A stretch of 64,000 nt of DNA from Chondrus crispus (GCF_000350225.1 NW_005178559.1:334316-398315); one strand, 5' to 3'. Positions 11,404 through 21,433 are shown, numbered from the stretch's first letter. Numbers and translations: made by a program. The notes: generated from the letters alone by a model not told the origin.

Positions 11404-13746
11404 TCATTTCTCCAATGCAAAGCACTTCTCCGAGCAAACTGCAACCATTTCTCGTAACTCGACGCTTATGTTTCTCACGATTTTGGCCCAGTCACATAGG
11501 TCATGCATTCCTACGCCGCATGCTGTGCACGAAAACGAAGTTTGCAATCCCGGAAAGCGACAATGCCTCTCCCCAATTCCACAGGACATTCCTTCTTTCT
11601 CCTTTTCGTTGTCGGTTTCCTTCATTCCTCTCCGAGTACATCGCTCCAGTTTCCTTCGCTTGAAGGCTTGGTCTTGAACAGATGCGACTAACCTCCTTTT
11701 TGCCGCTCTGAAAATTTCCGAGTCATGTTCTAACGCGACGTATTGGATACCTAAGTCCAAACATGCCAAACCCATGGACATAGAGCCTGCTCTAGGATTA
11801 TAACAGATACCTGCAGGTTTGCACCATTGCTCGAGAATAGATACACTGAGATCCTTTTCAATGTCTCTAAGTTTAAGGATTTTGCCTTCTTCACAGCAGA
11901 GAGGATTTCGCGATTGTTGTACGTTTGTGACACAGTTCACCCACGACGGAAGGGTTGAGCTTCTGTAACCTTTTGCATATGAGTAATGATGCTTTTGCCT
12001 GCGATCTGGTGATCTCCAGAATACTGCTGCGATGAAGCCTGACTCTTGAGGGTGCTGTGATAATGTCTTTCTCTTGATTGTTGACGAATCTTGTATGTAA
12101 AGCATGAGATGCTTCATCATTTCCATGCCCTCCGCACATACAACTGAAAAAAGCTTCGAGAAGTGAATAAAATTGCACACGATATAGCACACGCCGCTCT
12201 GTTTCATCGCCATACCGCAATGACGTACAACCTGTTTCAGGCAGTCCTCATTAGATTCATCATCTTGTAGAACAGTCATGACCATATTGGCTTTCCCCTG
12301 CACCATTTTCCACTCATCCTGTTGTGTCATGAAGTCCTCAAGTGTAGCCTGCACAATCTTCCACCCAACCGGTAATAATTGAGATGCCTCAATTACTGAC
12401 GCTGCCTCTGCAACTGATTCAACTGGTCTCTCATTGTGCCGTTCACAGGGCCCGCCTGAGTATTGACTGTGCGATAAGAGGGATGCTTTGGCCGCAGAGC
12501 CCTCCTCTTCACCGTCTTTTGAGCTTCCATTCTCTGAGGTACCTTGAGATGATAGTTCAGTGTCTGAATCAATCGCAGGATGTTTATGTGTATCTGAGTG
12601 CTCACTGTTCTCTTGAGGTATTTGTTGCAATCTTTTTCGGGCGATTTCCAAATGGTTAGTCCCATTTGGCACCAGATTTCTGCAAGCAGTTTCAAGTGGT
12701 AGTATAAGCTGCTTGCTGAACGCATGTTCCTGCATTTGGATATCCAGCAGCTGCGTACACGTCATTCTTTCTGCAATTGTGGTCATCTCATTCGGGATTT
12801 CGTCGTAATCACAAAGGGTTTTGAATTTTTCAAGCTCTTTAATTGCTTGGCGTAACTGCACCAACTGTGTCGAAACATCTTTGGGGAGAAGCGGCTTCGG
12901 AGAAGGCAAGCAATCTTGATAATACCTGATAAATCGTTTCACTAACATTAAATATTCCTCTGCCGCCACTCTTTTGGGAATTGATCGCAAATTTGCCAAT
13001 GTGAACGCAACTTGCAAGCCTCCATCATCATTGCACATGAAATCCCGTAAGTAGTCAACTGTAGAAATGGGAAGCTTGCGAGCAACTCCCAAGATTTGGC
13101 GCTTGGTTTCAGTCTGTTTGCTCATAACTTTGTCATCCTGAACCCCTCTTGTAGTACTTGACACCAGGCGACGGGCAACTTTGGTCGCTGATAAACATTT
13201 TTGCCGCCTTTGGCTCAACCAGGTATTCAGTTCAACGTCGTATTCGTGGCAGCGTAGAAGCGTTGCGAGAAAAGAGAGTGGGACACAGAAAGGGTGAAGA
13301 GCATTTCTCGAAAGTCCATTCGCAATCTCATCTTGGGCTGGCATCGACATTACCAATTCACCTTTCAACTTGAAATCCTTCATCAAAACCCCGTCCTCCA
13401 TTTGCTGTACCGCTACTTTTTTGCGGATGTGTCCATCATAACAGAAGCGATACCCTCCAGCGCGTCTATCTGTCTCTTCTCCTATCACTGCTCGTGCCAC
13501 TTCTGATGCCTTTTCAGGCGTGTAGCAATGTGGCTCTCTCTCAAAGAGTAGCTGTATTTCAGGAACAGTAGCCACTCGACATGATATGAGATAACTGCTG
13601 ATGTATCCATTTTGCAGAAACCCTTCCCTGACAATATCTTCATCTCGAGGAAGAATTGGCCTGGAGTACCAGAGATTGACAATTTTACGCGGATCGACGT
13701 ATTCAGTCACAGTATCACTCGTAACCTCACTTCCTGAAACCTTCAT
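11404..13746 (-). CDS. DNA-methyltransferase-like protein with degenerate catalytic motifs and C-terminal zinc cluster
   Basis: A 780-codon open frame. Residues about 490-690 have the layout of beta-class amino DNA methyltransferases: KANMVMT where the family has the DPPY strand, a long middle with KHHYSY, then EQWCKPAGICYNPRAGSMS followed by GLACLDLGIQYVALEHDSE, the motif X/I SAM-binding segment. The key residues are lost: DPPY is replaced by VLQD and DPFxGSGS by NPRAGSMS, so I infer a non-catalytic fold. A Cys/His cluster (FSCTACGVGMHDLCDW ... VCSEKC) closes the protein, PHD/RING-like. The middle (380-440) is Ser/Glu-rich and probably disordered. It is divergent from the transposase-like gene 680 bp away. 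An intact frame of this length inside an element full of broken genes suggests a maintained function. Confidence 0.65.
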   Translation of the reverse strand: MKVSGSEVTSDTVTEYVDPRKIVNLWYSRPILPRDEDIVREGFLQNGYISSYLISCRVATVPEIQLLFEREPHCYTPEKASEVARAVIGEETDRRAGGYRFCYDGHIRKKVAVQQMEDGVLMKDFKLKGELVMSMPAQDEIANGLSRNALHPFCVPLSFLATLLRCHEYDVELNTWLSQRRQKCLSATKVARRLVSSTTRGVQDDKVMSKQTETKRQILGVARKLPISTVDYLRDFMCNDDGGLQVAFTLANLRSIPKRVAAEEYLMLVKRFIRYYQDCLPSPKPLLPKDVSTQLVQLRQAIKELEKFKTLCDYDEIPNEMTTIAERMTCTQLLDIQMQEHAFSKQLILPLETACRNLVPNGTNHLEIARKRLQQIPQENSEHSDTHKHPAIDSDTELSSQGTSENGSSKDGEEEGSAAKASLLSHSQYSGGPCERHNERPVESVAEAASVIEASQLLPVGWKIVQATLEDFMTQQDEWKMVQGKANMVMTVLQDDESNEDCLKQVVRHCGMAMKQSGVCYIVCNFIHFSKLFSVVCAEGMEMMKHLMLYIQDSSTIKRKTLSQHPQESGFIAAVFWRSPDRRQKHHYSYAKGYRSSTLPSWVNCVTNVQQSRNPLCCEEGKILKLRDIEKDLSVSILEQWCKPAGICYNPRAGSMSMGLACLDLGIQYVALEHDSEIFRAAKRRLVASVQDQAFKRRKLERCTRRGMKETDNEKEKEGMSCGIGERHCRFPGLQTSFSCTACGVGMHDLCDWAKIVRNISVELREMVAVCSEKCFALEK

Positions 13747-14426
13747 GACTGCAAGACTTTTTGCCTGGCTTTAGTTGTAGGATTTGGCTATCGTAAAAGA
13801 CAATGCCGCGAGTCTTGTGACTTCAGCAAAGGCTTCAGGTACGGGGCAATTGTTTAGAATGTTGTTTTGTGTAGGCACAAAAACCATCGTAGGCGAATGA
13901 GAGAATCACCGCTCATTCCGAAGATTTGAACATTGAGTTCAAACATTTGAACAGGTCGATCGAATGTGAGAGTTTCGGAAAGGTTAGGGGTAAGGCAGAT
14001 GATATAGATATTAGTCACCCACTTGAACAAATTCCTGTTGCTCTACCATGATTTGGCGTCTTTTGACGAAATGTTTTGCGTAGGAATCGCAATACTTGCT
14101 TGGTAAAGGCAAATATTTGTCACTGTCAAGGCATTTGACAGGCGTAGAAAAGGACTTTGATAAACACTTCGAAGTGTAACCTTCAGAAAAAAATTAAAAC
14201 ACAGCAGAGGAATCTGATATAGTTTCCTGACGTCTACTATTTTGAAAACAGACCACAGTGATCGGGGCTGCTGACTTTTGGCTTCCAGCCGAATACCAGT
14301 ACGGGATATGTAGTCGTTCGGCTGCACATTCTTGATCCCACACCGCAGTGCGTGCTTGCACACAGTCCATACTTGCAGGTTCGTCATTACTACCTGAAGC
14401 GTTGAACCTTCACATACAGCGATATC
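13747..14426. promoter_or_regulatory. Divergent intergenic region between methyltransferase-like and transposase-like genes
   Basis: 680 bp lacking a credible gene, between two genes read outward. Any promoters of both must lie here. A near-perfect repeat of ACATTTGAAC/GAACATTGAGTTC occurs near 13925-13955. No clear TATA box. Confidence 0.4.
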
Positions 14427-16657
14427 ATGACGACTTTAGACGATCCTCCTCCCCTATCAGAAGTTCCAATCGTGCTCAACCGTAAATCATTTAAGTCGCG
14501 ATTACAGAAGACACGACGCCAATCCATCATGAATATCAACAATTGGATGGCAAAACGCTGTTGCAAGCGTCATTGCGTCTTCGAAGTCGGTACAGAGAAG
14601 TGTAGGTCAATGCGAGAGAACTTCCTGTCAATTTCTTGTGATGAAAGAAAGGCACGCCTCGTCGATCTAATCGTTCTGGATCCACAGCGCTCACGGCGAT
14701 ACTTCTACTGTGACGGCTGGCAGGTTTGTTGGAGAATGGTGATTGACACTCTCGACGTGTCAAGGACCATGATTTCCAATGTCATGCAACTACCTTCAGC
14801 GAACGCTTCCTGCCTCCCGGGGAGAATGGGGGGATCGGATGGGAGCTCAACTAAACAATCCTCGGTGATTTCTTTCCTGCGAGCCCTGGCAGACGATCTT
14901 GGAGATGAATTGCCGCACAGCATCGAGCAGCACCTCCCACATGGAAATGAATACCTGGTTTACACGCTGTTTCGAGAAATTGAAGGGATGTATGGCCGTC
15001 GAGCGTGCTCTTCTTTTCACTTTTACGAAACTTGGAAACGGTATGCCTCACATATCAAGTGTAGACGAAGACACGGCTTTTCCGTTTGTGACACGTGCAC
15101 AAGCTTTAAGGAGGGTCTGCTGTCAATTGCTAGGAAAACAGGATATGAAAAATCTAGAGAAAAACTTAAGAAAGGATTCCGCGCACATCTGCAGCAAATC
15201 CACTCTGAGCGAGCACAATATAGACTCATTCAGTCAAACGCAATTGAAAGCCCTCAGGAAATTCTTTCTGTAACTATTGACAGGGCCGATCAGGCGAAGT
15301 TTGGACTACCGCGCTTCTACACGACGACAAAAAGAGATACGGGGAAGCCTCTAAAGCAGAAGGTCACTGGTGTTTGCTATCACGGGGCACTTTCTGGACA
15401 GCATTTCGTTTGTTTTTTCACGTCAGCCGACAACATCCCCTCAGCCGCGAATCAGACAATTGATGCGCTATGTTGCTCCCTTTTTCTGTGCGAGATGCAA
15501 AAAGAGCTCAAGGTATGAGTTGTTTTCTGAAAGAGCTGAATGTTCAGCTGGATAATACATCAAAAGACAACCAGAATCGCTTCTTTCTTGCATTTTGTGA
15601 TTACATGGTGAACAAAGGGCTCTTCAACGGCATTGTTGTTAACTTTTTACCGGTTGGGCACACACATGAGGACATTGACCGCCGATTCAGCCGAATTTCT
15701 GTCTTCATGCGGGATAGGAATACAGCCTGTGTTTCGGAACTTCACAGGCACATTGTTGAAAGTCAAGGGGGAAACTCCGCGTCAGTACAAAACAACATAC
15801 ATGCTAGCCGCGTCTCTGGGATGAACAATTTTTCAGGTGCCTGTGATAAACAAAGTGCAGTTGCGTCGAGAATCAACAACATGCTCGCGTTCAGAAAGTT
15901 TGTCTTCGAGCGGGATGATTCTCATGAGCTCGAAGGAGGTGGTGCTCATGTTACCTGCCTGGTCGGGTACAAAATGGTGGAAAACAGGGAAGCGCTTCAA
16001 AAACTTGATAGAATCGAATGATTCATTGGTTCTTTCCTCCATTTTGTTCCAGATATGAGAAAAGCACCAGTCATACAAACAAATAAGCCCTCCAAAGTTG
16101 ACATCAGCGCGTATGGCAAGCGCATAAATGTGACAGAGAATAGAATTGGATGCAGAGAAAATGTTTTATCACTTCTTTCTGAAATAGACTCAATGGAAAG
16201 CAAGGAGTCCGCCCAGCCAGAGTGGGACTTCCAGCATTTTGCTTCTTCTTGCGATGATTGCGGCGAAGTTGAGGCATCACATGATGATTCGGAAAGCAAA
16301 TTGGCACTGGAGGACACATGCTTATATGATAGGGGCAGCATGGTGACTGTGAACTGCGGATCAAACGTGACCGAAGTGACACCATTTTGGTTGGGAAGAA
16401 TTGAACATGTTGAGAATGCAAATAGCAACAATGTCGTTTTAACTGTGCGGTGGTTCGAACTTGTACAGGGACAGAAAGGAGGAAGCTTATGCTACACTGG
16501 GCGTTACGCCCCGATGAAACAAAACGATCAATCACAGAGTGATATACCCTCTGCGGCAGTTCTCGTTTACTTTCCAGACTTGAACACGACCGGTAAGATT
16601 CCGAATGTTGTCCAGCGCCTTACTAGGGAAGCACTAGACCCATTTCGAGAATGTTGA
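14427..16657 (+). CDS. DUF7869-type transposase-like protein (split by a 35-nt intron and an in-frame TGA)
   Basis: Likely transposase of the element. Exon 1 (14427-15512) has the Cys-rich N terminus (KRCCKRHC), a CDTC motif, and the first acidic strand SVTIDRADQAKFGLP. Exon 2 (15548-16021) has LDNTSKDNQNRFF and FLPVGHTHEDIDRRFSRIS. These are the signature blocks of DUF7869 proteins, an RNase H-like fold with D...D...D/E. Between them a GTATGA...TTCAG intron of 35 nt (15513-15547) joins LCEMQKELK to LDNTSK and corrects the frame. A TGA (16019-16021) interrupts the same frame, which then runs to 16657 with a BAH/chromo-like stretch (FWLGRIEHV ... VLTVRWFEL). The TGA is either the real end or a lesion. 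The family is known as uncharacterised; the transposase role is my inference from the TIRs and acid motifs. Confidence 0.7.
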
Positions 16658-16709
16658 ACACCCTCCAGGAATTTACCAGACATTGATGCATGTTATGCTG
16701 TGAGCGGCT

Positions 16710-18225
16710 GTGTGTTCGCTCATGACACTGCACTGCACGCGCCCCAAAAATAAACGAATATACAAGGAAAGGTTTTTGGACGTAGGGAATGGGAAATTCG
16801 TACCCAGCACAGTAGTCACCTTTTATAAGAAGCCGAGGCCGCGCAAAATCGTAGAGCTTTCCGATGGCGTCTTAATTGCTCTCTACGAGGAGGACACCTT
16901 TGTCTCAGATTGGAAAGTCGCTCTGCAGCAGGCGTACAAGAAGTATGGCGAAACCCGACGCGCTCTCGTCCTCGACGTCGGTGCCCAAGGTCAGGAGCCA
17001 TGGATGACCGATATCCTCCCCGGCGTCGTCGTTACCACCACCAGCCATCTCGGTCCGTACTATCTCGCCCCTTCCTTGTCCTCCGTCTTTGAGATTGTCT
17101 GTGCAGCCTACCAATGGCTCGCGCAGGGGTTGGAGATGGGCTCCCAGAACATTGTTATCATCATCGCTCGCAACGCGGTCTCCGACTGCTATCGGCCTCT
17201 CACTGCCGTTGCCCTTGTCGCCCGCGCCTACCTGACCTACTTCAGTATCTACAAGAATGGTGTCGACGCCCTTGATCATTTCATGAATCTCGTCAAGAAG
17301 TCAGGGATGTGCTCAGAGCGTCAAATGGAGCAAGATATCACAAGCGTTCCCACCTTGTAACAATATTTACGATTCTTCACAATGATGCGAATCCGCCCCG
17401 TCCTCCCCAACAACCGCCCCATACAAATAGCAAAGATTCTCGTCCAGGGAACTGTCAAGATTGATGACCAGCCCTGGATTCCCATTGTACGCATATTTCA
17501 AGCAGGTCGGAACCAGACCAAAGAGTGCACCACTATTTTGGAAGAGGACAATGGTCTGGGAAACGATGCCATGATTGGTACAGGTTATGCTTCATTGGCC
17601 ACCAACGAGGTCATTTCGGGCGATATCGTTCTTGTATTCGAGCACTGGGTCCCTATGTTCGACGACACCAAACCACCTTTTACAAATACAGGTCACACAG
17701 GCATCCTCCAACCTCCGTATCACTTCGTGTGCTTTCAGGATGTCGAGTGGCCCCACCCCTCGCGACTAAGTTTGAGACAATTGACAATTGATGACTTCGG
17801 TGTCGACCTATTCTTCGAATACCTCGAACCACCTGAGGGTGTCTCCATAGACGACTTTTCCGACCAAGCTCTGGAGTGATATGAAGAGAAGTATAGTGTG
17901 GAAGATGCAGACTTGCTTGGGCGTGCCGCCGATCTCAACGAGATTGTTCAAGAGATAGTCCTACAGTCGAAACGCTTTGAGAAAGTGTTGGTCGCGATTC
18001 TGACCGTCGGTAATTTCTTAAAGCTGGAACAGCGAAGGGATCAGCGCGCGGCTTCAGACTTGAGACCCTCCAGAAGCTGTCTGAAACGAAGGGACGGGGC
18101 CGAGGCTTTAATCTACTTCACTATATAACTGACATGCTCTTCGCGAATCGATAGCCTCTCAACCTGATCCAAACAATCGCAACCGACTATCTTAGCGGTG
18201 CAAGTTGTGATAGAGCGCTTCAACA
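16710..18225 (+). pseudogene. Formin fragment: PTEN-like phosphatase/C2 part fused to end of FH2
   Basis: Formins nucleate actin. The 5' part resembles the PTEN-like module of class II formins (FVSDWKVALQQAYKKYG..., RRALVLDVG, GSQNIVIIIARNAVSD where the phosphatase loop would be), then a C2-like part (QPWIPIVRIFQAG, GDIVLVFEHW). In-frame stops lie at 17358-17360 and 17877-17879. Sequence then jumps to the distal FH2 helix SKRFEKVLVAILTVGNFL, shifts frame, and continues GTAKGSARGFRLETLQKL and GRGFNLLHYITDMLF. FH1 and most of FH2 are missing. A broken host gene carried in the transposon. Confidence 0.75.
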
Positions 18226-18228
18226 AAA

Positions 18229-18650
18229 TTGGAACAGAGAACATTGCCCATGAGAATGTTGTACGGGGATATGGCCAAAAACGGGGGTGCAGTGCGATCG
18301 ATATCATGTTTGAAGAATAACTCGCGACTCTTGCTCACGGCTTTCGATGTCCAGTTGCTGAACACCAATGACTTAGGCTCTTGGCATGCTGCAAAGACAT
18401 GTCGGGGGCATGAAGGGTTGGCTCTGAGTGCGGCCGGGTCAGATGATTCGGACTTTATTGTGAGCGGGGGAGTGATAGGACTGTCAATATTTGGGATCGT
18501 CGGATGGGGGAAACTTTGTATATCTGTAAAGGACACCGAGATTCGGTTTAGGGAACGACGTTTGAAATGAAGCGGATGAGGACAGTAGCGGTTTATGATG
18601 ATGGGTCTATTCGCGCCATAGATTGCAGCGGCAAGGTTTGATCAAAGCGA
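18229..18650 (+). pseudogene. WD40-repeat protein fragment
   Basis: Forward frame from 18229 encodes LLLTAFDVQLLNTNDLGSW and later VSGG, then a frame step gives VNIWDRRMGETLYICKGHRD, a textbook WD40 blade with WD and GH. The frame ends at a TAG shortly after. It lies directly behind the formin debris; whether both came from one capture is unclear. The region to about 18830 shows more broken sequence without a family match. Confidence 0.6.
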
Positions 18651-18830
18651 AATTCAGAGGCACGGAAGGAAGTTTGGTAAGCCCCGAGCACCGATCGCGG
18701 AGTTGAACATAACGAAGCTGTGAAGCCCATGTGTACTAAGATGTCGGGATGTGTCAACTAGACGATTCAACTTTATTGTACAACCCAGTGGAGAAGGTGT
18801 CAAAGGGCAAGGTGAGGAGATGGGCTTAAG

Positions 18831-19547
18831 AAACTAGCATGCTAATAAATGAGAAAGTGGTATGACGCCTCTTTCGTAGAAGAAAGCACGATGTACAAGA
18901 GTGTTGTACAAGTACAGAAAAGTATACAGGTAGACCAGGTGGAGCGAGAACCGAAAAAGGAGGGCATGAGGGTGGCGTCTTGGTGTGAACAAAGTTGCGA
19001 AAGAAATGTGCGCAGTACCGGCTTGGCGAGCAGGTACTACTCGACGAGGACGTCGTCGAGCTGCAGCGAGTCGAGCTCTTCCTGCAGGCCGAGGACTGCG
19101 GCTCGGACATGGGCGAGCGGCCCGGGCCGGAGTCCATGAAGTCGACCTCGGAGAAGTTGCGCGACTGGATGCCGCGGTGGGAGCCGCCGGGGGCCTCTTC
19201 ACCCCCCTGCAGGGGGGTTGAGAGGCAATGGTTGGGGCCCAGAGGTGCAAGGGGCGGGAAGTGAGAGGGTAAACAGGTGGTGGTAAGATGCGGCAAATGT
19301 GTGGGCGGGTGGAACGGGGAGAAGCGGGACCCTTTTGTTCAATGCGGGGCGAGGATGGGTGACGGCGCCCGCGGGACGGTGGTGCGGGTGTAAGTGCGCA
19401 GCATGACGGAACGAATAACGAATGGAGACCGCCATGGTGGGCTCACACGACGAAACGAGATGAAGGGCAATTACGAGCGGGGTCTCCTGGACGCGCTCGT
19501 GCCGCGTGCCGATGGGGGTGCCTCGTCGCGCGCTCCATGACATAAAC
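18831..19547. other. GC-rich stretch with coding-like composition on both strands
   Basis: Between 19020 and 19210 the forward strand reads GEQVLLDEDVVELQRVELFL and the reverse strand GLQEELDSLQLDDVLVE followed by a stop. Both have GC-rich third positions. I cannot choose a strand and recognise no family. CCCCCTGCAGGGGGG (19202-19216) is a perfect palindrome. Confidence 0.35.
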
Positions 19548-20000
19548 CTCGCTCTGCAGGCGGTACGTGTCCAGCGCGCGGAATAACAGCGCGCGGCACA
19601 CCAGCGCGCGGCGCAGGCGCTGCGGGATGTAATTTTTTATGTAATAAGAATATTTATATCCATGGATCAGTATTGTGACTCGGGCATACGTGCCACGCCG
19701 CGTGAGCGTGTGGCAAGTGAACAGCCTGCGCTCGCCAAAAAACGGATCGCTCGCCATCCTCTCTTGCACTTCCTCCAGTCGTTCTTCTCTTCCTTCTCCC
19801 GCCCTCACCCCTAGGGCGGATTGGGGTGGTGATATTTACGCTTCCTATCCGCATCATTACTGCACTCGCCCACATCTTACCCATTTTCAAGTCCTGCAGT
19901 GGTCCCCGCCGCAATGGAAGCTGCAGAGTTGTCCCGCGAGACGCCGTCGCCGCCTCGACCTTCTTCCTCTCTCCTCTCCCCCGAACCCCTCGATACAAAA

Positions 20001-20508
20001 ATGGCTGATGAAAGTGAGAGCAAGCCGGAGACACCCTATGCAACACCTGCTCAAAGAAGGCGGCGTGTTCGGAACGCCGCGTTGAAGAAGGCCTCGGAAA
20101 TCGTTAAAAACGAGAGGAGACCAGTGGGACCCAAAAAGCGACGATTCTGCAAAGACAAAAAGTGCGTATTGCACGCTCTTTGCTGCTAATCTGCCCTTTA
20201 CCATGGTGGAGAAGTCATTGCAGGATGCATTCGAGGCATATGGCCCTGTGGCAACTGTTATGCCATTAGATCGAGAGGGAGTTTTGAGAGACTACGCATT
20301 TGTTGAGTTTGAACGAGAACGCGATATGAAGATTGCATAGCGAGAAGCGAACCGGATGACGTCAGGAGGCCATCGCATTCTGGTAGATGTGGAAAGGGGT
20401 CGAACTGTTAACGGTTGGCTGCCAAACAGGCTAGACGATCCGAACAATGTGTGCACGAGCAAGCGACGGAGTGAGAGGAGGGAGGCAAGACCGAGACTAA
20501 AACATTAA
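20001..20508 (+). pseudogene. U1 snRNP 70 kDa protein fragment (right arm)
   Basis: Second copy of the fragment described in the left arm. From ATG 20001 an Arg-rich segment (TPAQRRRRVRNAALKKASEI) runs in frame to about 20124, then the coding frame shifts by one at WDPKSDD (20125) into the RRM (TLFAANLPFTMVEKSLQDAF). TAG at 20338-20340 interrupts before REANRM and the signature LVDVERGRTVNGW; the frame closes at 20506-20508. The shared stop dates decay before arm duplication. Confidence 0.82.
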
Positions 20509-20604
20509 GCGACAGGCTCTGAGAAGATGCGATGTCTTCTTCCTATACAAATATTTTATGCCCCATCAAGGCGAATTTACATCTACTTGCGTGAGCCTTT
20601 CCAA

Positions 20605-20942
20605 CTAGTCACACACTTCATCAACATGCTGTACGTAATAATTGGCTGAAGTGCTCTTCCGTTCAACTGTACATGTGTGAACACTAATATTCTTCCCGTC
20701 AGCATTGCGATATATTTATTTAAACATGTCTTCATCGGTTCGGTCGTCACCAATAGAACAAACCCAGTCCGGCGTCTCACCCTTGACATCGAGGCGTCTC
20801 AACACTTCAGCCACTGCTGCTCCTTTGTGCACCCCTCGCGGTCGAACGTAAAGGAGTTTTTGCCCCATCAAGACCTCCATCGGACTGCCGTGTAGCACCT
20901 CCTCGAGCGCTTGCCGAGCATCATGTGGTCGACTGACTGCTA
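20605..20942 (-). pseudogene. Trehalose-6-phosphate phosphatase C-terminal fragment (right arm)
   Basis: Mirror copy of 8207-8543 with the same GDDRTDEDMF motif, the same TAA after DMFK and the same frame-shifted tail. It is bounded at its 5' side by the hairpin 20942-20988. Confidence 0.8.
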
Positions 20943-20988
20943 GATTGCATATAGCTGGCATCTCTGAAATGCCAGCTATATGCAATCT
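20942..20988. repeat. Perfect 20-bp stem, 7-nt loop
   Basis: Arms 20942-20961 and 20969-20988 are exact complements (outer part AGATTGCATATAGCT). In the left arm of the element the equivalent (8160-8206) keeps 15 bp per arm, with GGCAT changed to CTCAT on one side. Confidence 0.85.
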
Positions 20989-21000
20989 CTTTCTGCGACA

Positions 21001-21398
21001 AGAAGGTGGTAGGTGTGCTGTCCTCAATTCGTTTCAACAACAGACCGGCCAATTCAAGCGCGTCCCTTATTGCAATGAGATCATGGGGCTTAATGAGTCA
21101 TCCCAAGTTTCGTCGCGTTTCTCGACTAGAGTATTTCCGGTTGTTTCGAACGCCGCCTTCTCTCCACACTCTAGCAATCCACTCATTCTACGGCCCCAAA
21201 CCTCTCCCGTAAAAGGTCTGACCATCGCGCAGAAAACTTTGAGGTTTGGGTCATCACGCCGTAACTAGACTGCATGCGGCGAAGACTACAGTAAGCTAAG
21301 CATTTAAACAATTTTAGGTTATCAATCAACTGCTCTGTGTTTAAATAATTTAGCCTTATTTTTGGGACAAATGCCCCCCTCAGAAATCTTTTTATTCC
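21001..21398 (-). other. Unrecognised coding-like sequence next to the right terminus
   Basis: Reverse strand reads PHDLIAIRDALELAGLLLK then RIEDSTPTTFL (about 21075-20995), preceded in another frame by RMSGLLECGEKAAFETTGN. It looks like decayed protein-coding sequence; no family recognised. 21270-21398 is A/T-rich. Confidence 0.35.
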
Positions 21399-21429
21399 GG
21401 AAAAGTCCTTTTAAGAGCCAACTGCTGTT
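21399..21429 (-). repeat. Right terminal inverted repeat of the 13.57-kb element
   Basis: Ends CCAACTGCTGTT, directly followed by the CTAC duplication (21430-21433). Complementary to 7857-7887 as described there. Confidence 0.75.
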
Positions 21430-21433
21430 CTAC

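Larger units (their letters stand above)
19548..21000 (-). repeat. Subterminal inverted repeat, right arm
   Basis: Reverse-complement partner of 8148-9581. It lies 429 bp inside the right terminus, against 291 bp for the left arm, so the arrangement is roughly symmetric. Its outer end holds a perfect stem-loop at 20942-20988 that is partly mutated in the left arm. Confidence 0.85.
7857..21429. mobile_element. 13.57-kb DNA transposon with TIRs and CTAC target duplication
   Basis: Both ends are defined by structure. The 4-bp direct repeat CTAC flanks it (7853-7856, 21430-21433). The termini are inverted repeats beginning AACAG and matching at 24 of 31 positions by my alignment. Deleting 7857-21433 rejoins the zinc-finger codons of Helitron copy A in frame. 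Contents: subterminal inverted repeats (8148-9581 and 19548-21000), a methyltransferase-like gene (reverse), a DUF7869 transposase-like gene (forward), and debris of trehalose-phosphatase, U1-70K, formin and WD40 genes. A 4-bp duplication with a DDE-type protein recalls Sola or Academ superfamilies, but I cannot assign it. The element type appears undescribed to me. Confidence 0.85.

Noticed and set aside
11404..13746. Active adenine or cytosine DNA methyltransferase
   Set aside because: DPPY and the GxG-type SAM motif are both replaced; calling it active would be unsupported.
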